A stretch of 64,000 bases of DNA from Kribbella antiqua (GCF_004345665.1 NZ_SLWR01000002.1:434001-498000), one strand, 5' to 3'. Shown: positions 1 to 9,646, counted from the stretch's first letter. Program-made: numbers and translations. The notes: a model not told the origin generated them from the sequence alone.

Positions 1-1
1 C

Positions 2-865
2 GGCCGCCGCCTGGGCGTCGCGACAGTCGACAGCCTGGCCGAGGCCGGAGCCCAGGCCGCGATGGCCCGCGGCCTGACCGCGGCGCGCGACCTACTCGCG
101 GACGTCGCCCCTGCGCACGAGCTGGTGGGCGTGGGCGCGGCCACCCTCGGCATCCCGTACGACGATCGGGTCGAGCTCGCGCCGACGTTTCCCGGCTGGG
201 ACGCGCTCCCCTTCGGGCAGCTGGTCCGGGACGCCTTCCCCGGCGTTCCCGTCCACCTCGGCACCGACGTGAAGGCGGCCGCCGCGGCCGAGCTGCGCTG
301 GGGTGCGCTGGCCGGCTGTGATCCGGGCATCTACCTCAACCTCGGCACCGGCCTCGCCGCGGCGATCGTTGCCGGTGGCACCGTCATCACCGGGGCGCAC
401 GGCGCATCCGGCGAGATCGGCTACAACCTGCGCTCCGCGGCGGATGTCGGGATCGGCGCCGACGAGCGCACGATCCTGGAACACATCGTCAGTGGCCAGG
501 CACTCGAGACGACCGGTAGCTCCCGGCTGGGGCGACCGGTCACGGCGGCCGACGTGTTCGCGCTGGCGCGGACCGAGCCGGACGCCGCCGTACTCACCGG
601 CGAGTTCAACCGCGAGCTGGCGATGCATGTGGTCAACCTGGCCATCGCCGTCGACCCGGTCCGGATCGTCGCCGGTGGTGGACTGGCCCGCTCGTGGGAC
701 CAGATCGCACCTGAGCTGCGCCGGGCACTCGACGCAGCCGTCCCCTTCCCGCCGGAGCTGACCGTGGCCCGTTTCCCGTCCGACGCGCCGCTGGTGGGGG
801 CGCTCGCCCTCGGCGCCGAGGCGGCGGGGGCCGAGCTCGGCGAAGGCGAAGAGGCATTCGCATGA
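2..865 (+). CDS. ROK-family protein (sugar kinase or regulator), 5' end missing
   Basis: The reading frame is open to the left edge, so the ATG at 62 is probably internal and the N-terminus lies outside the window. The visible part has the ROK phosphate/ATP-binding core (YLNLGTGLAAAIVAGG) followed by GEIGY. The cysteine-rich zinc motif (CxCGxxGCxE type) that normally follows in ROK proteins is absent; the segment reads NLRSAADVGIGADERT. It ends just before the oligopeptide-type ABC importer, which suggests a shared carbohydrate or oligosaccharide role. Whether it is a kinase or a DNA-binding repressor cannot be decided without the N-terminus. Confidence 0.8.
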   Translation, partial: GRRLGVATVDSLAEAGAQAAMARGLTAARDLLADVAPAHELVGVGAATLGIPYDDRVELAPTFPGWDALPFGQLVRDAFPGVPVHLGTDVKAAAAAELRWGALAGCDPGIYLNLGTGLAAAIVAGGTVITGAHGASGEIGYNLRSAADVGIGADERTILEHIVSGQALETTGSSRLGRPVTAADVFALARTEPDAAVLTGEFNRELAMHVVNLAIAVDPVRIVAGGGLARSWDQIAPELRRALDAAVPFPPELTVARFPSDAPLVGALALGAEAAGAELGEGEEAFA

Positions 866-912
866 CCAATCAAGGAGTGGCAGCTCCAATCAGCAGTGAA
901 AGGGCAGGGACG

Positions 913-2628
913 ATGAGGGGCATCAAACGCACAGCGATCGCCGCGGTGGCGATCGGCCTACTGGCCGCCGGGTGTGGCGGCGGTGACAAGCCGATCGGGA
1001 ACGCCGCGTCGAGCACTCCCCCGGCATCGACGAGCACCGGCGGCGCGGGCTCGGGCGCCTACAAGAAGGGCGGGACGGTCACGATCGCGAACGTGGGCGG
1101 CCAGACCTGGCCGTGCCAGTTCAACCCGTTCAACCCGTCGGTCAACCAGGCATCCAACGGCTTCGTCTACGAGCCGCTGACGTTCGTCAACGTGCTCAAG
1201 AACGGCGCCACCACGCCGATGCTCGCGACCGCCTTCACCTGGTCGGCGAACAAGGACTCGATCACCTTCACCATCCGCGACGGGGTGAAGTGGAGCGACG
1301 GACAGCCGTTCAGCGCCGACGACGTGGTCTACACGTTCAACCTGATGAAGCAGCAGCCCGCCCTCGACCTGTACTCGCTGTGGACCGGCGCGGGCCTGAC
1401 CAGCGTCGCCGCCAGCGGCAACAAGGTCACGCTGAAGTTCAAGGCGCCGGCCGAGCCGTACTTCTTCAACTTCGCGAACCAGGTCATGATCGTGCCCAAG
1501 CACATCTGGTCGACCGGCGAAGCGGCGAGCAAGCCGGCCACCTGGGCGAACGCCAAGCCGATCGGCACCGGGCCGTTCACCATCGGGTCGTGCTCCGCCA
1601 ACAACATCGAGTACCTTGCCAACGGCAACTACTGGCAGCCGGGCAAACCGTACCTCGCGAAGGTCGAATACCCGGCGTACCTCGACAACAACCCGGCCAA
1701 CCTCGACCTGGCCAGCGGCAAGGCCCAGTGGGGTGGTCAGTACATCCCGAACATCGACAAGTTCTACAAGGCGAAGTCCCCGGAGAACAACTACTGGTTC
1801 CCGCCGACAGCGAACGTGGCGATCGTCCCGAACCTCGACCCGTCGCACAAGGCGAGCAGTAAGCTCGCCGTCCGGCAGGCGATCGCCTACGCGCTCGACC
1901 GCGAGCAGATCTCGAAGATCGGGGAGAGCGGCTACCAGCCGGCCGCGAACCAGACCGGCGTCGTCACGCCGACCTTCGACAAGTACTTCGACAAGGACGC
2001 GCTGACAGCCGCCGGCTACGACAAGCCGAACCAGGACAAGGCCAAGCAGCTGCTGCAGAGCGCGGGCTACTCGTCGTCCAACCCGCTCAAACTAAGCGTC
2101 ATCACAGTGACCGGCTACACCGACTGGGATGCGTCCCTGGCCGTGGTCAAGCAGCAGCTCGCCGCTGTCGGCATCGAGCTGACCGTCCAGGACCTGCAGC
2201 AGCAGTCGTTCAACCAGAAGCTCTACACCGGTGACTTCGACCTGGCCTACTACAGCCAGCCCGGCGGACCCACGCCGTACTACGAGCTGCGGCAGCTGCT
2301 GTACTCGAAGAACTCCGCGCCGATCGGCAAGCAGGCGAGCAGCAACTACGAGCGGTACCTGAACCCCGAGGTGGACAAGCTGTTCGACCAGTACGCCAGC
2401 GCCGACCCGGACACCCAGGTCAAGCTGATCAAGCAGATCTCCGGGTACATGATCAAGGACGTACCGCTCATCCCGACCACCGAGTCGGTCGACTGGTACC
2501 AGTACAACACCAAGGACATCGACGGCTGGCCGACCCAGGACAACCCCTACGCCCAACCCGCGCCGTACAACATCCCCGACGTCGGGCAGGTGCTGGCCAA
2601 CCTGTACTCGAAGTCGGCCCAGAAGTAA
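913..2628 (+). CDS. ABC transporter substrate-binding lipoprotein (family 5, DppA/OppA type)
   Basis: This is an extracytoplasmic solute receptor of the peptide/nickel/oligosaccharide class, 571 residues. I chose the ATG at 913, preceded by AGGGCAGGGACG, over the in-frame ATG at 862. From 913 the protein begins with a lipoprotein signal peptide (MRGIKRTAIAAVAIGLLAAG) and lipobox Cys21. The body shows family-5 features: an early F-V-Y-E-P-L segment, FTIRDGVKWSDGQPFSADDVVYT, and AIAYALDREQI in the second lobe. The last of these motifs is stated from about residues 320-335. Permease and ATPase genes follow directly. The substrate is not readable from sequence, but the ROK gene upstream makes an oligosaccharide as likely as a peptide. 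Confidence 0.92.
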   Translation: MRGIKRTAIAAVAIGLLAAGCGGGDKPIGNAASSTPPASTSTGGAGSGAYKKGGTVTIANVGGQTWPCQFNPFNPSVNQASNGFVYEPLTFVNVLKNGATTPMLATAFTWSANKDSITFTIRDGVKWSDGQPFSADDVVYTFNLMKQQPALDLYSLWTGAGLTSVAASGNKVTLKFKAPAEPYFFNFANQVMIVPKHIWSTGEAASKPATWANAKPIGTGPFTIGSCSANNIEYLANGNYWQPGKPYLAKVEYPAYLDNNPANLDLASGKAQWGGQYIPNIDKFYKAKSPENNYWFPPTANVAIVPNLDPSHKASSKLAVRQAIAYALDREQISKIGESGYQPAANQTGVVTPTFDKYFDKDALTAAGYDKPNQDKAKQLLQSAGYSSSNPLKLSVITVTGYTDWDASLAVVKQQLAAVGIELTVQDLQQQSFNQKLYTGDFDLAYYSQPGGPTPYYELRQLLYSKNSAPIGKQASSNYERYLNPEVDKLFDQYASADPDTQVKLIKQISGYMIKDVPLIPTTESVDWYQYNTKDIDGWPTQDNPYAQPAPYNIPDVGQVLANLYSKSAQK

Positions 2629-2664
2629 GGATCGGTTCGTGAGAGTGAGCGCGAGGAGCTGGTT

Positions 2665-3663
2665 GTGCGTTACCTGATCCGTCGTCTCGGGTTCTTCGCG
2701 CTCACTCTCTGGGCCGCGATGACGCTGAACTTCTTCATCCCGCGGATGATGCCCGGCAGTCCGGAACAGGCGCTGCGGGACCGGTTCAGCAAGGGCGGCA
2801 GCGTCGTGACCCCCGAACAGTTGCGGACGGTGCTGGCCGAGTTCGGGTTCGACCCGGGCAAGAACCTCATGTTGCAGTACGTCGAATACCTGAAGTCGAT
2901 GGTCACCGCGCACTGGGGCGTGTCGATCGGCAGCAGCCTCGGTGTGCCGGTGACCCAGCTGATCGGTGACGCCCTGCCGTGGACTCTCGGCCTGGTCGGT
3001 ATCTCGACCGTCCTTGCGTTCGCCCTCGGCACGCTGATCGGCACGATCGCCGGCTGGCGGCGCGGTGGGCTGATCGATGGCATCGTGCCACCGGTGTTCA
3101 TCGTCACCTCGGCGCTGCCGTACTTCTGGGTGGCGCTGCTGCTGATCTCGTTGTTTGCGATCGGCAACAATCCGGTCCTGCCCAACGACTTCAACTACGA
3201 CCAGGGACTGAGCCCGGGTTTCAACGGCGAGTTCATCGGCAGCGTGATCAAGCACGGCATCCTGCCGGCCGCCACGATCCTGATCACGGCGGTCGGCGGC
3301 TGGATCCTGACCATGCGGAACAACATGGTCACCACGCTCGCCGAGGACTACGTCCGGATGGCCCGGGCCAAAGGCATCCCGAACCGGAAGATCATGTTCG
3401 GCTACGCCGGCCGGAACGCGTTCCTGCCCAACTTGTCCGGCTTCGCCATGTCCCTCGGTTTCGTCATCTCCGGCACGATCCTGGTCGAGTACGTCTTCAA
3501 CTATCCCGGCCTGGGTTACATGTTCTACAACGCCACCGTGAGTACTGACTATCCGTTGCTGCAGGCCCTCTTCCTGCTGGTCACGCTGGCCGTGCTGATC
3601 TGTGTCCTGCTCTGCGACTTCGCGGTGTTCCTGCTCGACCCGCGAGCCCGGACGAAGGGGTAA
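2665..3663 (+). CDS. ABC transporter permease, DppB/OppB type
   Basis: Inner-membrane permease of the oligopeptide-type importer, 332 residues, about six membrane segments. The GTG start at 2665 follows a GCGAGGAG ribosome site. The N-terminus MRYLIRRLGFFALTLW is typical of DppB proteins. The cytoplasmic EAA loop that docks the ATPase is visible around DYVRMARAKGIPNRKIMF. It lies 36 bases after the receptor gene and 3 bases before the partner permease, so co-transcription is expected. Confidence 0.93.
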   Translation: MRYLIRRLGFFALTLWAAMTLNFFIPRMMPGSPEQALRDRFSKGGSVVTPEQLRTVLAEFGFDPGKNLMLQYVEYLKSMVTAHWGVSIGSSLGVPVTQLIGDALPWTLGLVGISTVLAFALGTLIGTIAGWRRGGLIDGIVPPVFIVTSALPYFWVALLLISLFAIGNNPVLPNDFNYDQGLSPGFNGEFIGSVIKHGILPAATILITAVGGWILTMRNNMVTTLAEDYVRMARAKGIPNRKIMFGYAGRNAFLPNLSGFAMSLGFVISGTILVEYVFNYPGLGYMFYNATVSTDYPLLQALFLLVTLAVLICVLLCDFAVFLLDPRARTKG

Positions 3664-3666
3664 AAG

Positions 3667-4599
3667 ATGAGCGCAGTAGTTGCCGGCGCGTCGGCACCCG
3701 TCTCGAGTGCGGCGCGCCGCCCGCGAGGAGGGCTGCTCCGGGCCATCCTGGGCAACCGCAAGGCCGTGGCCGGAGCGTCTCTGCTGCTCCTGTTCATCCT
3801 GCTCGCCGCGTTCCCGCATCTCTTTGTCCCGTGGCTGCACGGCGATCCCCGCGCGATCGGCGACGTACCGCTGGAGGGGCCGTCGGGTAAGCACTGGCTC
3901 GGCACCACGGGCCTCGGTCAGGACGTGTACGCCGAACTCATCTACAGCACCCGGGAATCACTGCTGATCGCCGTCGGCGCGGGCGCCGGCGCGACGATCC
4001 TGTCCGTCCTCATCGGCGTCTCGGCCGCGTACCTCGGCGGTCTGGCCGACGACGGGTTGTCGATGCTGACCGACATCTTCCTGGTGCTGCCGACGTTCCC
4101 GCTGATCATCGTGCTGGCGACGTACGCCGGTAAGGGCAATCTGACCGTGATCATCATCGTGCTGATCCTGACCGGCTGGTCGTACGGCGCCCGGCAGATG
4201 CGCGCGCAGGCGATGTCGTTGCGCAACCGGGACTTCCTCGAATCGGCCCGCGTCCGCGGTGAACGCCGGTCGTACATCATCGTGGTCGAGGTACTGCCGA
4301 CGATGCTCTCGCTGATCGTCGCGAACTTCCTCGGCGCCGCGCTCTACTCGGTCCTCACCGCGGCCGGCCTGCAGTTCCTCGGGCTCGGCGACCCGAACTC
4401 GCTGAGCTGGGGCACGATGCTCTACTGGGCCCAGAACCAAGGTGCCCTGGTCAACGGTCTTCCCGCGTGGGCGCTGTCGCCGGGGCTGGCGGTCGCGCTG
4501 CTCGGTGTTTCGTTTGCCCTGCTCAACTATGCGTTCGACGAGATCAGCAACCCCGCGCTGCGGCCGGTTCGGAGGCGACGTGCCAAAGCCAATTCTTGA
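3667..4599 (+). CDS. ABC transporter permease, DppC/OppC type
   Basis: Second permease of the importer, 310 residues. It has a cytoplasmic N-terminal stretch, a first membrane helix (ASLLLLFILLAAFPHLF) and the characteristic periplasmic HWLGTTGLGQDVYAELIY segment of the DppC family. The EAA loop is near FLESARVRGERRSYIIV. The ATG at 3667 lies right behind the DppB stop. The 3' end overlaps the start of the first ATPase gene by 20 bases. Confidence 0.93.
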   Translation: MSAVVAGASAPVSSAARRPRGGLLRAILGNRKAVAGASLLLLFILLAAFPHLFVPWLHGDPRAIGDVPLEGPSGKHWLGTTGLGQDVYAELIYSTRESLLIAVGAGAGATILSVLIGVSAAYLGGLADDGLSMLTDIFLVLPTFPLIIVLATYAGKGNLTVIIIVLILTGWSYGARQMRAQAMSLRNRDFLESARVRGERRSYIIVVEVLPTMLSLIVANFLGAALYSVLTAAGLQFLGLGDPNSLSWGTMLYWAQNQGALVNGLPAWALSPGLAVALLGVSFALLNYAFDEISNPALRPVRRRRAKANS

Positions 4600-5572
4600 G
4601 GTCCGTGATCTCACCGTCGAGTACGACACCGGTGACCGTCCGGTCGTCGCCGTCGACGCGGTCGATCTCGACGTACATGCCGGTGAGTTCGTCGGTGTGG
4701 TCGGCGAGTCGGGCTGCGGCAAGTCGACGCTGCTGTTCGCCATCGCCCAACTGCTGAGCTCACCCGCTGCCATCACCGGTGGCAGCGTGCGGTTCCAAGG
4801 TCAGAACCTGGTCGCGATGAGTGAGACGAAGCTGGCCGCGTTGCGCTGGCGGGACTTCTCCGTGGTGATGCAGAGCGCGATGAACGCACTGAACCCGGTG
4901 AAGAGCATCGGCGGCCAGTTCAAGGACGCGATCATGGCGCACGACGAACCGGTCACCGACGATCGTCCGGCCGAGGTACTGCGGCTCGTCGGCATCGACC
5001 CGATCCATCTCAAGAGCTACCCGCACCAGCTCAGCGGCGGGATGCGGCAGCGCGCCATGATCGCGATGGCCCTGCTGTTCACGCCGGACCTCATCATCAT
5101 GGACGAGCCGACGTCGGCGCTCGATGTGGTGGCGCAACGGTCGCTGATGGTGCAGATCAAGGACCTGCAGCAGAAGCTCGGCTTCGCGGTCGTCTTCGTC
5201 ACCCATGACATGTCCCTGGTCAGCCACTTCTCCGACCGGCTCGTGGTGATGTACGCCGGTCAGGTCGTCGAACTCGGCGCCACCCGAGCCGTGTTCGACA
5301 ATCCGGCCCATCCGTACAGCAAGGGTCTGCTCGACGCGTTCCCGTCGATCCGCGGCCCGAAGGTGCCGCTGACCGGGATTCCGGGGAGCCCGCCGAACCT
5401 CGCCCATCCTCCGAGCGGCTGCCGCTTCCATCCCCGCTGCCCAGTGGCCTTCGAAGACTGCCCCAAGATCGAGCCCGAGCTCTACCAGGTCGGCTCCGTC
5501 CAGGCCCGCTGCCTACTGCACGCACCCGGCCAGACCCACGCGGCCGACCCCATCCGGGAGGCAACCTCATGA
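4580..5572 (+). CDS. ABC transporter ATP-binding protein, DppD/OppD type
   Basis: ATPase subunit of the importer, 330 residues. The open frame extends upstream into the permease gene, but the GTG at 4580 after GGAGG gives the expected N-terminus ([17 protein letters not shown]). Walker A is GESGCGKST, the signature is [15 protein letters not shown] and Walker B is [13 protein letters not shown]. The C-terminal tail has the cysteine-containing oligopeptide-ATPase extension ([16 protein letters not shown]). Its stop overlaps the start of the next ATPase in an ATGA. Confidence 0.93.
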   Translation: MPKPILEVRDLTVEYDTGDRPVVAVDAVDLDVHAGEFVGVVGESGCGKSTLLFAIAQLLSSPAAITGGSVRFQGQNLVAMSETKLAALRWRDFSVVMQSAMNALNPVKSIGGQFKDAIMAHDEPVTDDRPAEVLRLVGIDPIHLKSYPHQLSGGMRQRAMIAMALLFTPDLIIMDEPTSALDVVAQRSLMVQIKDLQQKLGFAVVFVTHDMSLVSHFSDRLVVMYAGQVVELGATRAVFDNPAHPYSKGLLDAFPSIRGPKVPLTGIPGSPPNLAHPPSGCRFHPRCPVAFEDCPKIEPELYQVGSVQARCLLHAPGQTHAADPIREATS

Positions 5573-6615
5573 CCTCGGTGAACGTCGACCAGCTCAGCTC
5601 GACCGACTCGGACTCTGCGCCGCTCCTCGAGACGAAGAAGCTCACTCGTCACTTCCGGGTCGGCCGCGGGCTTTCCCGCAAGATGCTGCACGCGGTCGAC
5701 GACGTCGATCTCACCATCGGCCGGCAGGAGATTGTCGCTCTGGCGGGAGAAAGCGGCAGCGGCAAGAGCACCATCGCCCGGCTGCTCGCGGGCGTCTACA
5801 AGCCGACGGACGGCGAGATCTACTACCAAGGCCAGGCCCTGTCGAGCATGCGCTCGCGCCGAGACCAGCTGGCCTACCGCAGCGACGTACCGATGGTGTT
5901 CCAGGATCCGTTCAGCTCCCTCAATCCCGCCTTCCGCGTCTCGCACGGAATCCTGCGCAGCCTCAAACTGCACCGCACCGACCTGACGCGTTCCCAGCGG
6001 TACGACGAAGCCGAGCGCGTCGTCGAGGCGGTCGGACTGGCCCCGGCCGGCGAGATCATGCACCGCTACCCCTACGAGCTCAGTGGTGGCCAACGGCAAC
6101 GGATCGGGTTCGCCCAGGCCTTGGCGCACAAGCCCAAGCTGATCCTGGCCGACGAACCGGTCTCGATGCTCGACGTGTCGATCCGCATCGGCCTGCTCAA
6201 CCTGATGGCGGAGCTGCGCCGGTCGGAAGGTGTGTCCTTCCTCTACATCACCCACGACATCGCCAGCGCCCGGTACGTCGCCGACCGCCTCGTCATCATG
6301 TACGCCGGTCACATCGTCGAGTCCGGCCCGACCGAGTCCGTACTGGCGAATCCCAAGCACCCCTACACCGACCTGCTCCTCGGCGCGGTGCCCGATCCAC
6401 GAGCTCCGCTCACTGCCGCCGTCGAGGGCGACACCGGCGAACCACCGAAGGTCATCGACCCGACTCCCGGGTGCCGCTTCCGCTGGCGTTGCCCCCTGGT
6501 GGTCGACGAGTGCCACCACATCACCCCCACCCGCCGCCGCCTCGGCGACAACCACGACGCAGCCTGTCACGTGGCGCAACCGGACCCCGGCGAAGAGAAC
6601 CTCGCGGCGAGGTAG
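5569..6615 (+). CDS. ABC transporter ATP-binding protein, DppF/OppF type
   Basis: Second ATPase of the importer, 348 residues, translationally coupled to the first by ATGA. Walker A is GESGSGKST, the signature is LSGGQRQRIGFAQAL and Walker B is LILADEPVSMLD. The C-terminal oligopeptide-ATPase cysteine motif is present (GCRFRWRCPLVVDECH). With the receptor, two permeases and DppD-like ATPase it completes one importer. No clear terminator is visible in the 129 bases before the next gene. Confidence 0.93.
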   Translation: MTSVNVDQLSSTDSDSAPLLETKKLTRHFRVGRGLSRKMLHAVDDVDLTIGRQEIVALAGESGSGKSTIARLLAGVYKPTDGEIYYQGQALSSMRSRRDQLAYRSDVPMVFQDPFSSLNPAFRVSHGILRSLKLHRTDLTRSQRYDEAERVVEAVGLAPAGEIMHRYPYELSGGQRQRIGFAQALAHKPKLILADEPVSMLDVSIRIGLLNLMAELRRSEGVSFLYITHDIASARYVADRLVIMYAGHIVESGPTESVLANPKHPYTDLLLGAVPDPRAPLTAAVEGDTGEPPKVIDPTPGCRFRWRCPLVVDECHHITPTRRRLGDNHDAACHVAQPDPGEENLAAR

Positions 6616-6744
6616 GCCATGGCACCCCGGTGCGTCCGGTGGACATCGCTCCGTCCAGCAGGCAGGCTGAAACAGTGACGTCATGACCGGGCCTGCCGGT
6701 CGGGTGAGCAAGGCGCACGCAGGAGGTTCGAGGTGAGCTGATCC

Positions 6745-7467
6745 GTGGCATCACCCCGAGTGCGCCAGATCCTCCTCGAGGTCCTCACCGACCCTCCTGG
6801 CCACACGAGCACCGCCGAGCAGGTGCTGGATCGGCTGTGCGCAGCGCTGATCGGCGCAATTCCAATCGACGGTGCAGGCGTGGCGTTGATGACCTCGGCG
6901 GGCCACGCAGGTCTGCTGGTCGCCAGCGATGCGCCGGCAGCCGCGCTGGAGAACCTGCAGCAAACCCTCGGCGAAGGCCCCTGTCTGGACGCATCACGAG
7001 AGGGCAGGCCGGTCCTGCTGCCAGATCTGGCCCGGACCGGTTCGACATGGTCGCCGGGCTTCGCCGCGTCGGCGGCCGACGCCGGCGTCGCAGCGATCTT
7101 CGCGTTTCCGCTCCAGGTGGGCGCGATCCGGCTCGGTGTGCTCGACCTCTACCGCCGCACCACCGGAGCGCTGGACAGCCTCGAGCTCGCCGAGGCGCTC
7201 GACTTCGCGTCCGCCGCCACCACCATCCTGCTCGACCTGCAACATGGCGCCCCGCCCGGCGAGTTGCACCCCCTGCTCGCCGAGGTCGCCGACGGGCACC
7301 GCGAAATCCATCAAGCCACCGGGATGGTCTCGGTCCAGGCCGCCGTCGGACTGACCGAGGCGTTGCTCCTGATCCGGGCCCACGCCTACGCGACCGAGCG
7401 ATCACTGTTCGACATCGCCAAGGATGTCGTGCACCGGCGGCTCAACTTCTCCTCCGACGGAGCATGA
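6745..7467 (+). CDS. GAF and ANTAR domain protein (putative RNA-binding antiterminator)
   Basis: 240 residues: a GAF sensor domain (about 20-165, including GEGPCLDASREGRPVLLPDL) followed by a C-terminal ANTAR helical domain (about 175-235, HQATGMVSVQAAVGLTEALL). ANTAR domains bind tandem hairpins in nascent RNA and prevent termination in characterised cases. The GTG start at 6745 has GAGG about 11 bases upstream. A second GAF-ANTAR gene follows within 60 bases. No histidine kinase is adjacent, and the ligand of the GAF domain is unknown. Confidence 0.85.
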   Translation: MASPRVRQILLEVLTDPPGHTSTAEQVLDRLCAALIGAIPIDGAGVALMTSAGHAGLLVASDAPAAALENLQQTLGEGPCLDASREGRPVLLPDLARTGSTWSPGFAASAADAGVAAIFAFPLQVGAIRLGVLDLYRRTTGALDSLELAEALDFASAATTILLDLQHGAPPGELHPLLAEVADGHREIHQATGMVSVQAAVGLTEALLLIRAHAYATERSLFDIAKDVVHRRLNFSSDGA

Positions 7468-7523
7468 TGAATAGGCAGGGCGATGCGCAGAAGCGACCAA
7501 CCGGCCGGGAAAGGAACCAGGTC

Positions 7524-8240
7524 ATGACCAGGGAGCAACGCCTCGGGCGAGTCTTTGTCGAGCTCGCCGATACCCTCGTCGACGATTTCGACGTGATCGA
7601 CCTCCTGCACCTGCTGTGTGAACGGAGCGTCGAACTCCTCGATGCCGATGCCGCGGGGCTGATCCTGGCCGATCAGCGCGGCCGATTGCAGGTGATGGCC
7701 TCCACGACCGAGGAAGCCAGACTGCTCGAGTTGTTCGTCCTGCAGAACGACGAAGGGCCCTGTCTGGACTGCTACACCACGGGTCAGCAGGTGGCGAACG
7801 TCAACCTCGACGAGTTCAGCCATCGCTGGCCACGGTTCCAGGCTGCTGCCACCGCCGCGGGCTACGCGTCGACCCACGCACTACCGCTCCGGCTGCGCGG
7901 ACAGGTGATCGGCACCCTCGGTCTCTTCTGCTCCCAGCGCTCTACGCTGAGCGAGGACGACCTCGATCTCGGACAGGCGCTGTGCGACATCGCCACCGTT
8001 GCCCTGCTGCACGAGCGCGCGATCCGGTCCAGTGAGCTCCTGGCCGAGCAGCTCCAGAGCGCCCTGAACAGCCGGATCGTGATCGAGCAGGCGAAGGGCG
8101 TCCTGGCCGCGAGCGCGGACATCGCCCTCAGCGCCGCCTTCACGCTGATGCGCGATCACGCCCGCCGCAACCACCTGCGCCTCAGCACAATCGCGACAGA
8201 CATCACCAACGGCACCCTCACCGCCGCCGACCTGGAGTAG
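7524..8240 (+). CDS. GAF and ANTAR domain protein
   Basis: 238 residues, the second of two tandem GAF-ANTAR genes. In-frame ATGs exist at 7464 (overlapping the previous stop) and 7467, but the ATG at 7524 follows AAAGGA and gives the usual family N-terminus (MTREQRLGRVFVELADTL). The GAF domain spans about residues 20-160 (NDEGPCLDCYTTGQQ). The ANTAR domain is about 170-230 (SRIVIEQAKGVLAASADIAL). The two proteins share architecture but differ in sequence, so they probably sense different cues or target different RNAs. Confidence 0.87.
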   Translation: MTREQRLGRVFVELADTLVDDFDVIDLLHLLCERSVELLDADAAGLILADQRGRLQVMASTTEEARLLELFVLQNDEGPCLDCYTTGQQVANVNLDEFSHRWPRFQAAATAAGYASTHALPLRLRGQVIGTLGLFCSQRSTLSEDDLDLGQALCDIATVALLHERAIRSSELLAEQLQSALNSRIVIEQAKGVLAASADIALSAAFTLMRDHARRNHLRLSTIATDITNGTLTAADLE

Positions 8241-8248
8241 GTGACCAG

Positions 8249-9520
8249 TTATTCGCCGTGATCCGGCACTGGAGTTCGGTCCTGGGGTGGGTACGGCGTG
8301 TCCGGGAGGCCGAGGTTTCGCCAGGCGAAGCGCGGGATGCGGGACAGGAAGCCGCGCAGGAAGTGCGAGCTGTGGGCGATCGCCGGCTGATTGTGTACGC
8401 CGGTTGAAAACCAGGCCCAGTCGTCGACGATCCGGAACGGCGCGGGTGGGTTCGCCATCAGGTATTCCATCTGGCGCGGGTGGATGACGTCGTACGCGAA
8501 CTTGGGGTCCTGCGCGGTGACGGAGAACTGCTTGTTGAAGGCCTCGCTCTCGAAGGTGATCCCGCGGCCGCGGTTGGCGACTTGGAGCCACGGCATCCGG
8601 ATCGGCAGCTGGAAACCGAGGATCGGCTCGCTGTGGTTCTCGACCACGGTCCGGGTCTGGGACCGGCCTTCGCTGTCGGTGTAGGTCTCGGTGCGGGTGG
8701 TCTTCCAGTGGTGGGTGAAGGCGACAAACGGCGGACCGTCGCCATCGCGGCCGCGGATCACCTCGCTGGTGCTGTGATCGTGGCCGGACTGCGTCACCGG
8801 CGTGGTCTGCAGCAGGCTGTCGTCGACGCCGATCCACTGCCAGTCCGGGTGATGGTAGAAGGTCATACCCCACGGCTTCACCGGCTGGATCCAGTGATCC
8901 AGCGGCGTGTCGTCGATCACCGCGGCCACGGTGGCGAGCACTTCCAGCCAGTAGGCGAGAAGCTCGACCTCCTTGCGCGGCGGGTCCAGCATCACCAGCT
9001 GATCCCCGTCGATGCTCAGGTTCACACCGGGCCCGCCCGCGGCCATCACGTTCAGCTGCTCACACACCTGCGGGGTCAGCACCGCCGCGGCAAACGCCGG
9101 GTCGAGCGCACCGACCTGCCAGCCGGGCCCGAGCTGGGACGGCACCATCACCGCCTCCACGCCGTACCGCGGCTGGGTCTCACCGCCGGTGATCCACAAC
9201 TCCGGAAGCCGTCGGGACAGCGTGACCATCCCGACCCACCCCGACCAGTGCTCGGAGCTGTACTCGATCACCTGGAACGGCCTGCCGAGGCTGGTCAGGC
9301 CGGCGATCTGATCGTCGGGCCGGCGGCGGAAGCCGAGCCCGAACGGCGGGTTGCCGAGCCGCTCCACGGCGTCGAAGGCCGGGCTGTTCACGAAGATCCA
9401 GCCGCGGTCCCGCAACGACTTGATGTACTGCTGCCGTCGTACGAGCGCAACGATGCCCCACGTGATCCCAGCCGCGCCCAGCAGGATGACGATCAGTACG
9501 GCGATCGCCGCTTCGTCCAC
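8249..9520 (-). CDS. hypothetical membrane-anchored protein
   Basis: 423 residues, no family recognised. I set the start at the GTG at 9520, preceded by GAGGAGG; the open frame runs on to 9595. A single N-terminal membrane helix (about residues 3-24, AAIAVLIVILLGAAGITW) is followed by a basic stretch and a soluble part rich in Trp and Pro. It may be anchored with the bulk in the cytoplasm. Its stop lies 8 bases from the convergent GAF-ANTAR gene. It is separated from the phosphoesterase gene by a strong hairpin and is probably its own transcription unit. Confidence 0.6.
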   Translation of the reverse strand: MDEAAIAVLIVILLGAAGITWGIVALVRRQQYIKSLRDRGWIFVNSPAFDAVERLGNPPFGLGFRRRPDDQIAGLTSLGRPFQVIEYSSEHWSGWVGMVTLSRRLPELWITGGETQPRYGVEAVMVPSQLGPGWQVGALDPAFAAAVLTPQVCEQLNVMAAGGPGVNLSIDGDQLVMLDPPRKEVELLAYWLEVLATVAAVIDDTPLDHWIQPVKPWGMTFYHHPDWQWIGVDDSLLQTTPVTQSGHDHSTSEVIRGRDGDGPPFVAFTHHWKTTRTETYTDSEGRSQTRTVVENHSEPILGFQLPIRMPWLQVANRGRGITFESEAFNKQFSVTAQDPKFAYDVIHPRQMEYLMANPPAPFRIVDDWAWFSTGVHNQPAIAHSSHFLRGFLSRIPRFAWRNLGLPDTPYPPQDRTPVPDHGE

Positions 9521-9592
9521 GTGCGCCTCCTCGGTCCACAGCTGTTTCCACGCCGGACAATAGACGCACAGAGGGCAAAGCACGTTCCGAAG

Positions 9593-9631
9593 CACGGAAG
9601 GTCCCCGGCCGGCTGCCAGGGACCTTCCGTG
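9593..9631 (-). terminator. strong hairpin terminator of the ABC-2/phosphoesterase operon
   Basis: A perfect 13-base-pair inverted repeat (CACGGAAGGTCCC at 9593-9605 and its complement at 9619-9631) with a 13-base loop lies 16 bases beyond the stop of the minus-strand phosphoesterase gene. No long T run follows, as is common in actinobacteria. Confidence 0.7.
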
Positions 9632-9646
9632 GTTCGGCGATCTAGG

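Noticed and set aside
2092..3894. A 600-codon minus-strand open frame over the importer genes
   Set aside because: It spans three well-supported plus-strand genes, has a low-complexity composition and no ribosome site.
6676..6683. TGACGTCA palindrome upstream of the first GAF-ANTAR gene
   Set aside because: Eight bases are too short to claim as an operator in GC-rich DNA, and there is no second copy nearby.
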